Assembly (NCBI GenBank): GCA_024364735.1
Contig: JAGFNQ010005637.1
Location: 44,635-108,634, forward strand
Direction: 5' to 3'
DNA length: 64,000 nt
From: Boesenbergia rotunda
Taxonomy: Eukaryota; Streptophyta; Magnoliopsida; Zingiberales; Zingiberaceae
Positions within the stretch are counted from its first letter, which is position 1. Each line of letters opens with the position of its first letter. Positions 42,558 to 52,933 of this stretch are shown in pieces. The notes below the pieces were generated by a model. It was not told the DNA's origin, searched no databases, and was given only the letters and a program-made list of their open reading frames with translations. The translations under genes were made by a program, and so were the position numbers.

Positions 42558-43841
42558 TTAATTTGTAAGCGTGTCTTGGATAGTTAGGGTCCTCAAACCC
42601 GGGGGGTTGTTTACATAGACCTCTTCCTTAATGATCCCATTAAGGAATGCCGACTTCACATCCATTTGGTGAAGTGTGAAACCCATGTGAGCGGCGTAGG
42701 CTAGTAGAATTCTAATAGATTCTAATCTAGCTACGGAGGCATATGTTTCATCATAGTCTAATCCCTCAACCTGGTTAAACCCCCTAGCTACCAATCTAGC
42801 TTTGTTCTTAGTGATTTTACCTTGGTCATCTAGCTTGTTCCTAAAGACCCATCTTGTGGTTACAATGGTGCAATCATTGGGCCTAGGAACCAACTCCCAA
42901 ACCTCACTCCTCTTAAATTGATTTAGCTCTTCTTGCATGGCTAAAACCCAATCAACATCTCCTAATGCTTCATCAATAGACTTGGGTTCTAATTGAGAGA
43001 TTAGAGTTATTTGACTAGTTTGATCCTTAAAATAGGACCTAGTCCTTACTCCTTGAGTGACATCACCCACTACTTGGTCAATAGGGTGATCTTGGTGATG
43101 TCTCAAAGGCCTAGAGGTTGTGGGTTCATTTACTCCTTCTTCCTCATCCTCTAGGGTACTTCTAGCTCCCCCTTGATCATTGCCCACCAAATGTAGGTCT
43201 TGGATTCTTTGGGCAAGGGGTTGGACTTCTTCCATATCCTTATCAATTGAGGCTTTTCTAGGGTAGGTACTGGTTGTTTCATCAGACTTAACATTTGAGG
43301 ACTCCTCAATCACTTTAGTCCTCTTGTTGTAAATTCTATAGCCCCTACTAGTGGATGAGTACCCAACTAGAATTCCCTCATCGACTTTTGACTCAAACTT
43401 CCTTAGGTCATCTTTGGTATTTAAGATATACACTTTACATCCAAAGACCCTAAAGTAATGAACTTGTGGTACTCTCCCATTCCATAATTCGAAAGGTGTT
43501 TTCCCTAGAAACCTATGTACCAATACCGGGTTTTGAATATAACAAGTGGTGTTAACCGCTTCGGCCCAAAAGTAGCTAGGGAGAGAATATGCATTAATCA
43601 TAGTCTTAGCAGCTTCTTGTAGGGCTCGGTTTCTCCTCTCAACTACCACATTTTGTTGAGGAGTCCTTGGGCATGAAAATTCATGCTTGTATCCATTTTC
43701 GACACAAAATTGTGTGAAACTTACATTTTCGAACTCCCCACCGTGGTCACTGCTAATTCGATTTATTTTGAGGTGTTTTTCATTTTCTACCCTTTTACTA
43801 AATCCTATAAAATTCTCTAGGGTATCATCCTTATGTTTCAA
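42558..43841 (-). pseudogene. Element D integrase core and RT N-terminus
   Basis: 427 codons. The integrase core supplies the second Asp (ISSDHGGEF) and the Glu (NVVVERRNR, where Val replaces the usual Gly), then FGCKVYIL and GYSSTSRGYRIYN. A hydrophilic linker leads to RT (EELNQFKRSEVWELVPRP, TTRWVFRNKLD, ARLVARGFNQVEGLDYDETYA, HQMDVKSAFLNG). It ends out of frame after NNPPG because of a missing T near 42594. A TAG at about 43849-43851 separates it from the upstream integrase half. Confidence 0.9.
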
Positions 43842-43850
43842 AAAATAAAC

Positions 43851-45515
43851 CTATGTAAACCTAGAAAAATCATCTACTATCACTAGACAATATTTACTGC
43901 CTACAAGTGAGGGAGTACTATGGCAATCAAATAGATCTATATGCAAAAGCTCTAATGGTAAAGTAGTAGTGGTTAGGGTTTTACCTTTGTGTGATGATTT
44001 TGATTGCTTACCCTCTTGGCATGCATCACACAATTTGGTCTTCTCATACTTGATCATTGGTAGCCCCTTTACCAACTCTTCCTTGGCCACTCTTGTAATG
44101 CTTCTCATGTTGACATGTCCAAGCCTCCGGTGCCACAACCACCCTTCTTCTTCTTTAGACATGAGACAGTTAGCAACATTATTAGTAGCATAAGCAAGAT
44201 CAAGATAATATGTGTTTGCCTCTCTAATCCCTTCTAATATAACATTATTTGATTCATTATGTTTAATTATGCATGTCCCAGCATGAAATTCAACTCTAAA
44301 GCCTGCATCACATAACTGACTTACACTAAGTAGGTTAAACTTCATATCTTTAATTAGAAGTACCTTATTTATAGAAATTGTGGGAGATACCTCAATGGTG
44401 CCCCTACCAATGATTCTCAATTTTTCACTATTTCCAAAGGAGACCGTCCCTTTTCTTAAGTAGCTAATAGTAGTAAACTTGCTCACATCTCCGGTCATGT
44501 GTCTTGAGCATCCACTATCTACTATCCACATAGTCGAGACCTCCTTCACCTTTACATATACAACATGAAAAACATACTCTTTTGGTACCCAAATCTTTGA
44601 TCCATAAGCATCATTTAGAAATCTTCTAGGTACCCATGCCCTTTTGGTGTTTCCCTTAACCCCTTGTCTCCTAGATGCACCAACCCTACCCGTGAGTGAT
44701 ACAAAGGCCACTTCCTTTGTCTTTGGCCTATATCCCAAACCGGCCTTGTTATAAACGATCCTTTGACTGTTGATTATCATATCTAGGTTGCTAGATCCTA
44801 CTTGGAATTTCATAAGGGCCTTTGTGAGGTCATCTACCTTTTTCCTTAGTTCCCTATTTTCAGTTTCAAGATGTGAAGAATGTGATGTAATAGAGCTAGC
44901 ATGCAATTCTTCAAGTTTGGTAGATTCTACTCTAAGCATGGCAATCTCTTCTTTTAGATCCTTAATCTTACTTCTAGCCTTAGCTAAGTCCATGTTAGTG
45001 CTAGAAATAATCTTGACTAAAGTAGAGGAGGGTAAGTGGTATACCTCACTTACCGAAGCTTCTGACTCGGATGATGAAGAGGAGGAGTCGCTCTCATCAC
45101 TACTTGAACTTCTTTCATCATCTGATGAGTCTGAGTGATCCTGTGCCATAAGAGCAAAGTGGGAAACTTGCTCTTCTTCTTCCTCTGAGGATGATGGATC
45201 ATCCCAGGTTGCCTTGAGGTTGGTGGCACCATTCTCCTTTCCCTTTGACTTCTTCTTGTCACCTTTCTTCTTCTCCTCCTTCTTGTCATCTCTTCTCTTT
45301 AATTGAGGGCACTCATTCTTCATGTGTCCCTCTTGGTGGCAGTTGTAGCATATAATGTCCTTGGCCTTACCCATGCCTTTGGACCCTTTCCTAGCATATG
45401 ATTTGTTAGAAAAATTTCTGAAAGCCTTACGCATCTTTCTTACCATGAATGCCTCTTGGTCGCTGTCCATTGAAGCGCTGGATTCCTCTGAATCGGATGA
45501 GGAGGAGTACATCAC
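43851..45515 (-). pseudogene. Element D Gag C-terminus, protease and integrase N-terminus
   Basis: 554 codons: acidic start, CCHC knuckle CYNCHQEGHMKNEC (residues 55-68), a Ser/Glu-rich stretch, coiled coil (about 175-240), GLGYRPK block, then the protease motif WIVDSGCSRHMTGD (intact Asp-Ser-Gly). The integrase zinc domain (WHRRLGHVN ... LCDACQEGKQ) and the first catalytic Asp (LLHIDLF) follow. It ends at a nonsense codon in the core. Gag and protease are in one frame, as in SIRE-type elements. Confidence 0.9.
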
Positions 45516-45628
45516 CTTCTTCTTCTCCTTCCTCTTCTCCTTCTCCTTTTCTGCAATAAAAGCAATACCCTTCTCTTTGGCCGAGACGTTAGCTTGCTCG
45601 TGTAGTTCAAATTCACAGAATAAGTTGT

Positions 45629-46174
45629 CTAATTTAACAATGACAAATCCCTTGATACCTTGTATGCATCAACCATGGATGCCCACAAGGTAGTTCTTGG
45701 GAAGGCTTGTAAAACATACCTAACGATATGCCGGTTCTCGATCTTTTCTCCAATCACATGGAGCTCATTGATTACTTCCTTCACCCTTCCATGTAGCTGG
45801 CTGACAGTCTCGTTGCTCTTCATGGATAGGGATTGGAGTTGGGCCACGAGCAAGTCCTTCTTGGCTCTTCTGGACTCGTTTGACCCCTCGTTCAATTCCA
45901 CCAACTTGTCCCACAGTTCCTTGGCGCTCTTGAACGACCCCACCTTGTTCAATTGCTCCTTTGAGAGCCCGCACTGCAGTGTGGTGGTGGCCTTGGCATT
46001 GGACTGCGCCCTCTTCATTACCTCCTTCGACCAGGATCTCATCGGTGTCGGTTCTCCTCTTTCATTGATGGGTGCCTCGAAACCATCTGCAACACTAATC
46101 CAATTCTCAATATCGTTCATAAGGTAGTATTGCATCCTACCTTTCCAGAAAGCGAAGTCGTTCTCGTCTCTATA
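45629..46174 (-). pseudogene. Element D Gag N-terminus, 5'-truncated
   Basis: The open frame continues above the first Met into the junction at about 46174 (NDFAFWKGRMQYYLM), so its true start is missing. It shows the full Copia Gag capsid region (TLQCGLSKEQLNKVGSF, ELWDKLVELNEGSNESRRAKKDLL, QAFPRTTLWASMVDAYKVSRD). Gag pieces join the 45515 frame after a shift near 45629. Confidence 0.85.
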
Positions 46175-46484
46175 AATAGAACCCTTTTAGCTCAGAATTA
46201 GAACAACAACTTGTACTCTGTTTTCTAATTCTATTCTGTGTTTTCAAAGAGTGTAAGAGGCTTCCTCGCCTTCATAAAGGAGTTTAATATTAGAGCTTTC
46301 AACATCTTGGATTACCAATGGTTGCAAATCAAGTAAAACTCGGAGTCTTATTTTCTTTTAAGTTGTTGATGTTATTTACTTATACTAAACTCACTTCTAT
46401 CTTTGTTAAGAATTAGCAAAAGATCTAGTTTGAATTTTGTAAGGCTATTCAGCCCCTCTAGTTGGCCCTATACGATCCTATAAT
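46175..46484 (+). repeat. Element E 5' LTR, 3' part only
   Basis: Starts at the junction with D, close to a TATA box (CTATAAATAG, about 46173-46182). The transcribed LTR part follows, ending before the primer site. No left half and no target duplication. Confidence 0.6.
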
Positions 46485-46496
46485 TGGTATCAGAGC
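46485..46496 (+). promoter_or_regulatory. Element E primer-binding site (tRNA-iMet)
   Basis: TGGTATCAGAGC. Confidence 0.9.
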
Positions 46497-46541
46497 AAGG
46501 TCTCTTCAGAAGGAATAATCGCCACTTGAAGCAACAAATCG

Positions 46542-47410
46542 ATGGCCGAACCAAGTATTTAAGCACTAAAGTTTGAGGGGAATTCACAATATGAAAACGC
46601 TGCATGGAGTTATTTTTTAAAACTGATTTTGAATTACTCTTAATAATGAAAAATAGTTTTGTAGCGTCTAAAAATAAGGAAGAGCACCTCTGGTCGAAGA
46701 AGGAGCAAACCGATTTCATAGCTAATGAAAAAGTAGAGTTCCATCTGCTTACCGTGTTACCAGCTTAGGAAGTCAATCGGATAGGCACGTATGCATCAGC
46801 AAAAGAGCTTTGGGAGAAATTCTTGGAATTAGAGGAAGGGACCTCAGAAGCAAAGTTAGCATGATGAGATATACTCAAAAACAAGCTAACCAGCTCCAGA
46901 TGATAGACGGAGAAATGGTGGCCAAACTTCATGTGAAAATAAAGGAGCCAATCACTGATCTCACGAATCTCAGAGAAAAGGTGATAAATCGAGATTCGTT
47001 AAGGTATGCCTTGAACACTTTTCCTAGAATACCAAAATAGATGTCGTTAGTCGACTCCTACTACATTTCCAAGGACCTCGAGGTAAGTATATTGGAAAAT
47101 TTATTTTCTACTTTTGAGCTTAACAAATCTAGATAAACAAAGATCAAATAGGGAAAAGACTGACAACATTGCCCTAACCACAAGGAAGATCGAATATGAG
47201 GAGAAATCTTCGGCCGATGAAGAGGAAACAACCTACAAGGTAAGGATGATAAATAAATATTTTAAATCTAATAAGTTTCATAAGATGTAGGGCAAGAAGT
47301 ACATTCTGGGAAGAAGAAAAGTTAGATGATATAACTGTTAAGAAGAAGGGCACATAAAGGACAACTGTCCGAAACTGACCAATAAAGAAAAAGATAAAGC
47401 ACCAAAATGA
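46542..47410 (+). pseudogene. Element E Gag, decayed
   Basis: Copia Gag similarity runs through all three frames: KELWEKFLELEEGTSEAKL near 46805-46860, then an open part (46810-47040) with a LREKVINRDSLRYALNTFPRIPK block, and SLVDSYYISKDLEVS after a stop at 47038-47040. The CCHC knuckle near 47325-47375 has its first Cys changed to a stop (TGA) and another stop inside. It is the most degraded Gag here. Confidence 0.75.
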
Positions 47411-48954
47411 TCGAAGCACAACAATTTGAAAGCTATATGGGATAAGTTGTCATCAGAGTTTGAAATCGAGGCTTACGTTGAACTTGCACTAATGACAAAT
47501 CATCAAGAATTGGATGAATAGGACATCAATAAAGGGGGAGTTGTATCAAAAGAAAGTAGCGATGAAAGGGGAGCTTTCAACTTGGAGCAGAATATGGTAT
47601 GTGAGGTATGCCTGCTGTCTCCTGATCAATTATATCAGGAATCAAACGAATCACTAGATCATTAAGCAAATTAAAAATAAAAAATGTAGATCTAAAAAGA
47701 AAATTAGCCTATGCATGTCTATTAGAGTTATATGAAAAATTAAAATTTAAAATGAAAAATTAAAGGCACAGATGAATAAATTACAAAATGATTATGCAGG
47801 TAGAAATTCAATTTTTTTTGAAATTCAAAAGTTAAATATTTTGGAGGGCTTTAGCCATCCCACCACTTCTAGTTATTCATTCGGTCTTTTCCACTTCTTC
47901 GTTCGGTGAGCTCATCTAAGATTCCGAGTGGATTCCGCTTTCCAGTGGATCCCTTCCTTCCGAGCATGGAATTTATCCCGCAGGGGCGACTTCAAGGAGC
48001 TTCGCACCTCTCTTTCTTAATTGGTATTTGAGGAACCATAGAGGCTACATTGTAAAAGTGATCAAAAATTAAGTTTCACCTAAATTTTTGATAAATCCAG
48101 TAGATAAAGATTTATATTGAATCCCTAAATTTACTAATTTGTTTTAAATTGTTAGATTATTTTATGCATACTTAGTAGTTAAGATTAAATAAACTGATTT
48201 GGATTTTTTTTTTGATTATTTGAAAAAACCATTCTACTAGTTATTTCTGGATTTAATTTACTTTTGAATTTTTTTGGTGTTGACACAATTATTATCTATC
48301 CACATAAAATTTTTGAGATTTTTAACTATTAAATATTTTTTAAGAATTTTAAAAAAAATCAAAAATTTAATTTTATAAATACTTAGAATTTTTTGAAAAA
48401 TTAAATTTTTGAAAAGTTAACGGTTAAATATAACTTTTTAAAAAAATTATCACCATTTTAAAGTCAAAACTCATTTTCCTAACATTTATTTTCAAAATTT
48501 TATGGATTTGTTAACAAATTATTGTTAGAAATTAACAAAGAAGTATTTATCTTGAAAATTTTTGTATGATTAGATCATCACACATTTTGACTTCTTTACA
48601 AAATGTTATAAAATTTTTGGATAGAAGGATAATTTTCTACTAAAACTGAGTTTTTAAATTTATTTTTAATGGATTTTTTCATGAAACTATTTTTATAAAT
48701 GACTATCTTTTTGGGAAAAATAAACTGTTGTTTGCATGAATTTTTTCATTATTTTTTAAAAAAAAGTTTTATCTTTCAAAATTTATGTTTAACTTAAGAT
48801 TTTTTTAAGTTTACCCTTAACTTTTTTTTTATGTGATCAATGGGTAAAAAAATGAGAATTAAGTTAAATGGAGGTTTCATTGCAATATTTAATTACTATT
48901 GTTTATTTTTATTTTTGTTAATTTTTCCTAACTTAACTCGGGTTGATGCACATT
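47411..48954 (+). other. Element E internal non-coding region
   Basis: No pol. Contains a TAAAGGGGGAGTTG tract near 47530 and a GC-richer stretch (47850-48010) of different composition that may be a separate insert. The remainder is strongly AT-rich. Confidence 0.55.
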
Positions 48955-48968
48955 AAAAAGAGAGAGAT
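48955..48968 (+). promoter_or_regulatory. Polypurine tract before the 48969 LTR
   Basis: AAAAAGAGAGAGAT directly before TGTAAGTATCC. Confidence 0.65.
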
Positions 48969-49310
48969 TGTAAGTATCCTGAGATAGTTTTGATATGGTC
49001 AACCAAATCAAGTTAGATCTTGTTAGATTTTGATGCCTCATGTCTGTTGGAGTTAAGAGGGTTAATAACAACTCTTCATATTCTTAACTCATGTAAGAAG
49101 AAAGGGCAGCACCGCTTCACCTTCTTCTCCTCCTCTTATAAAGGTGCATCCAACACAATGAAAAAAAGATGAAGGTAGCAGATGATCTGTTCATCGCACG
49201 AGGGCAAGAGGAGAGAATGAGAGGTTCGTGACAAGGTTCGTCCTTTGATTTAGTTTATGGCTGAGAGAGAGCAGTCCATTTTTGTGATTATTTTCTTGAC
49301 AACAAGGAAG

Positions 49311-50572
49311 ACAAGTGTTGGTGCCGGAAGCACCATATTGAACCTTGTTTTGATATTGACAAAGGATTCAAAGTTAAATACTATTTGTGACCTAATAAAG
49401 TTACTCAAGTGTGCAGGAAAGTCCTAGTTAATCTAGGTAAGAAGTCCTGGCCGAGGGCTGGGCACCTAAGACTTGACCAAGGGTTGGGCACTAAGTCCTG
49501 GCCGAGGGCTGGGCACCGAAGACCTGGTTCGAGGAATTGGACACTAAGTCTTGGCCGAGGGCTGGGCACCGAAGACCTGGTTCGAGGAATTGGGCACTAA
49601 GTCCTGGTCGCGGACTGGGCACGAAGACCTGGTGTGTAAAGCTGGGCAAAAGTCCAACTGGAGGAGCCGGTTGGCAAAAAGGTAAACTCTCCTGAGTGGA
49701 GTAGGTGAGGACGCGTTCCCCGTTGAGGGAACAATAGGCGTCAGTTCGACCTAGGGTTCCATTTGGGAGACCCGAAGTCAGAACCAAAACATCTACGGTT
49801 GTAATTATTACTTACAATGTTTTTGGGACTAACCTAAGTTGCAGGGTTGAAGGACTGATCGTCTGCAAGTGAAGGTTCTTCACTGGGCCTAGGCGCCCGA
49901 ATGGAGTTAGGCGCCCGAACGGGCTCAGGCGCCCGTAAGGATACGGGCGCCCAAGGGTGAAGGTAAAAATCAAAAACCAGCTGCGAAGCCACTGAACCAA
50001 GGCGGATCAGGCGCCCGTGAGCTCACGGGCGCCCCCATCAGCTCAGGCGCCCAAGTGGAGAGGATAAGTGCTGACCGAGCCCGTGGATAAGGATTCGTAG
50101 ATCGGAGGGCACGTGTCAGGCACCCCCAACCCATCAGGCGCCCGATAGAGTACTATAAAAGGTGCTCAACCCCAAGGCTTCAACAACACAACTTTCTAAT
50201 GCTCCAAAGCTTTTCGTTCAAGCGCTCCGCTCCGGCAAACTTCGATTTCGAGATTCCAGCACCGACGACGACCCTCTGCTCTGAAGTACGATCCACATCG
50301 GGCGTCGGTAACGAAAAGTGTAGCTCTTTTCATTTACTACAATATTCTTGTACTGAAATTTGTAAACCTTTTGCGCGATTATAGAATTGCCCAAAGTAAA
50401 CGGTCAAGGACCGCGGGCCTTGGAGTAGGAGCCGACCACGACTCCGAACCAAGTAAAATACTTGTGTTTCTGTGTGATTGTTTTGTTTCCATTGCATTTT
50501 CTCTTTCCTTAATCTGAAAAAGTTTTAACGATATTCACCCCCCTCTATCGTTTTTCTCGATCCAACAACAAG
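49311..50572 (+). mobile_element. Solo LTR (49316-50567) with perfect ACAAG target duplication
   Basis: 1252 bp, TGTTGGTGCCGG to GATCCAACA, flanked by ACAAG at 49311-49315 and 50568-50572. It belongs to the same superfamily as element B's LTR. It has a hairpin array (about 49418-49645), GGCGCCCG-type palindromic pairs (49887-50140), TATA box ACTATAAAAG (50152-50161) and a CGGTCAAGGACCG hairpin (50400-50412). Confidence 0.95.
49418..49645 (+). repeat. Wobble-paired hairpin array in the solo LTR
   Basis: Units such as CCTGGCCgagGGCTGGG, CTTGACCaagGGTTGGG, CCTGGTTCgagGAATTGGG and CCTGGTCgcgGACTGGG. As sense RNA every stem pairs fully if G-U is allowed. The antisense strand would have A-C mismatches at the same places. 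Confidence 0.85.
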
Positions 50573-50637
50573 TTCCTCCATCGATCACTATAAGTGCAGT
50601 TTATTTCATGAATCGTTTCATGCTTAAGATCTATCAA

Positions 50638-50649
50638 TGGTATCATAGC
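50638..50649 (+). promoter_or_regulatory. Primer-site-like sequence
   Basis: TGGTATCATAGC differs from the tRNA-iMet site by one base and follows the LTR end by one base. Confidence 0.5.
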
Positions 50650-51255
50650 ATTATATTGTAAAAGCATGACTTTACCTCTGTATATCGATCACATCTTGGC
50701 CCTTGTTTGATATCGCGGTCGGAGTTTGTTTCCGTCGTGTTCTTCTCTTGCCGGGCGAGAATCCAACGTAGTCGCCAGAAACTCGCGACTATATGTCATG
50801 GTTGTTTTCTCCTTGAGCCTGCGTCATCTTAGGAGTCGGCGTGGAGAAACCGAAGAGGCGGCATGGAGAAGAAGAGGCGACATGGAGTAGAGAAAAGAAA
50901 AGGGGATTAGGTTTTTGTAAGAAAAAGTTTGATTTATTTAAATCAAACGAAAATTTAAAAAAAATGAATAAAAGAGAAAAGGGCAGAAAGATATCCCATG
51001 CAAGGGTCGAACTATAAACCTCTAACTAACCAATTGACACTCTACCAGAGTGTTAGTGAGGTTATTTTTATATTTGGTTCATTTAATTTGAACCAAACTA
51101 TCCAATTAGACATGGGTTTGGTTTAGTGAGATTAGGTTGGTCTAATCAGACTTGGTTTGGTTCAAACCATTAGTTGGTTTAACCAAACTAGTTTGATCAA
51201 AACCTGAACCAAACTAACTGATTTGATCAATAGGTTGATGATGACTTAAGCTAAT
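50650..51255 (+). other. Non-coding remnant
   Basis: Likely internal leader of the element starting at 48969. Near 51000 the minus strand has a tRNA-like phrase (TCTGGTAGAGTGTCAATTGG then AGTTCGACCCT), too degenerate to call a tRNA. 51080-51230 is rich in TTTGGTT/AACCAAA direct and inverted repeats. Confidence 0.4.
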
Positions 51256-51383
51256 TTGCCTATTTCCTATTGGGGAGATGCATTATTGGCTGCAACCTAC
51301 ATACTTAACCGGGTGCCTTCTAAATATGTTCCATTTACTCCATATGAACTTTGGACAGGCAGAAAACTAGATTTAAGTAATCT
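51256..51383 (+). pseudogene. Copia integrase fragment
   Basis: Open stretch of 43 codons reading LPISYWGDALLAATYILNRV and then PSKYVPFTPYELWTGRKLDL, the conserved C-terminal part of a Copia integrase core. It is cut on the right by a SINE-like copy and has no other pol sequence attached. Confidence 0.85.
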
Positions 51384-51386
51384 GAG

Positions 51387-51840
51387 TGTAGCGGGCCCGC
51401 CTCTCTGGTCCCCGCAGGCAACCCTCTAGGCCGGCGACCCTATGGTCTTCCCACTCCCGGCAGTGGGTTTTTGCCTTCCCCAGATTCGAACCCTAGAGCT
51501 CCAAGACAAGTACTAAAGTTCCTTGAATCTGATAGCCAAGTGAGCTCCTGGAGGTCTAGGGTTCGAATCTGGGAAAGGTAAAAACCCACTGCCGGGAGTG
51601 GGAAGACCGTAGGGTCGCCGACCTAGAGGGTTGCCTGCGGGGACCAAAGAGGTGGGGCCGCTACATAAAAAGGCGCCTTTTTATGTAGCGACACAACCCC
51701 TCTAGCCCCATCAGGTGGCTCTCTAGGCCGTGCCGTATGATCTTCCCACTCCCGGCAGTAGGTTTTTGCCTTCCCCAGATTCGAACCCTAGACCTCCGGG
51801 ACAAGTACTATAGTTCCTTGAATCTGGTAGCCAGGTGAAT
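51387..51840. repeat. Three SINE-like copies in alternating orientation
   Basis: Copies at about 51387-51540 (minus), 51547-51672 (plus) and 51678-51840 (minus). Each contains GGTCTAGGGTTCGAATCTGG (a good RNA polymerase III B box), then ACCCACTGCCGGGAGTGGGAAGA and an end in GCTACATAAAAA. The plus and second minus copies meet tail to tail in a perfect 30-bp palindrome (51660-51689). The A box is not clear. Confidence 0.65.
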
Positions 51841-52933
51841 AGATTGTCACGCCCCGAGGAGCCTCCCGTCCAATACTGACTGGACTGCCACTCCCTCGAC
51901 CCGACGGATAATTCAAAACCCTAACCTCTACGATCACCTCAGCCGATTGTACCACAGCCTATAGGGCTGGAACAACTGTCGGTAGTAAATGAAAACGCCA
52001 ACGAAGACAAAAGCTGCGTACTGGTATGACTTACGACAAAGCACAATGCACTAAAGGCCACCACGACTCACGAAAGTACAACTATACCGCCGTATAAAAT
52101 GACACAACCGAACACAAAGACAGCAGCGGAAATGTAAGGTATAAAAAATACAGAAAACGGGTACCAACATGTACCACCATCAAATAGAAGAAAATCCTGA
52201 AATCGTCTCGATGAATATATGAACTGGGACAGGCTGCTGGGCTCTCCAGACAATCATCCTGAAATAAAAACAAGGAGCTAACGGGATGAGTCACAGAACT
52301 CAGCGGATATCTCACCATATATGCAAGATAGTCTAAGCTAGCAACATTATAACAGGCTATCGAAATAACACATATACAGGCAGTGGTAAGTACAACTGAA
52401 AGAGGGAATAGGAAATACCGTACCAATGTAGCAGAGTCGCCAAAACCTGACATAAATGTCTCTTGTATGAGCATGTCAATCATATGCAGCATCCAAGTAT
52501 AGCAAGCACGGATAAATGTAAAATATGCGTATACACAAGGTGCAATGATATGGTTACCCCTACTGTCGGTCAGACATCGTCACTTATGTACGGGAGGAAG
52601 CTGAGCGGAGGCCACATCACTACCCCTGAGCAATCGAGTAGACGGAATGCTGCCAGTGTAACACCCCTACTCCATGCCCTATCCGGGGGGCATCTCTGTC
52701 TACCCCAGGTCATCTCTGGAGGATATCTCTGTCTGAGTCTTACCCCTACCCCATGTATATAAATGGGGGAGAGACCTCTCCCTCTCATCTCCTAGTATAT
52801 AGACTACTCAAGGAGGGACCTCTGCCTGCGATCACGCTCCGATTCACTAACCCATGAGTGCATGAGCGGAGCAGCACAGAGCACACTACCCATACTCTGT
52901 CAACCACTAATCCATGAGTGGCCGTACGGATAG
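51841..52933 (-). repeat. Gypsy LTR-like fragment
   Basis: Starts TGTCACGCCCCGAGG (about 51855), a terminus common in plant Gypsy LTRs. Non-coding, with a tandem region of GGxxxATCTCTGTCT-type blocks (52680-52760). It may be the far end of the same minus-strand LTR that resumes at 60031, split by element G. No protein-coding signal. Confidence 0.35.

Larger units (their letters stand above)
39586..46174 (-). mobile_element. Element D: SIRE/Maximus-like Copia retrotransposon with pol, 5' LTR missing
   Basis: Read on the minus strand: truncated gag start at 46174, Gag, CCHC knuckle, acidic coiled coil, protease, integrase, RT, RNase H, non-coding tail, polypurine tract (40503-40516), 3' LTR (39586-40502). 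The order protease-integrase-RT-RNase H defines Copia. The 5' LTR, primer site and first Gag codons are absent, and another element begins at 46175. Coding is interrupted by a few single lesions only, so it decayed recently or slowly. It is the only element here that could represent the enzyme source for its pol-less relatives. Confidence 0.92.
48969..50636 (+). repeat. LTR interrupted by a solo LTR, with purine tract left and primer-like site right
   Basis: Without the inserted solo LTR (and one ACAAG) it is about 411 bp, TGTAAGTATCC to GATCTATCA, with a TATA box (CTTATAAAGG near 49135). It does not match the LTR end of element E at 46470, so it belongs to another family or a diverged one. 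Right of it lies TGGTATCATAGC. Confidence 0.55.

Noticed and set aside
43969..45138. Plus-strand ORFs opposite element D (also 41918-42253 and 45660-46127)
   Set aside because: Antisense shadows of the Copia pol and gag frames.
50990..51060. tRNA gene on the minus strand
   Set aside because: Only fragments of A- and B-box-like sequence; no cloverleaf could be fitted by eye.
52068..52788. Several minus-strand ORFs (61-136 codons)
   Set aside because: No recognisable domain, overlapping in several frames, inside an LTR-like non-coding stretch.
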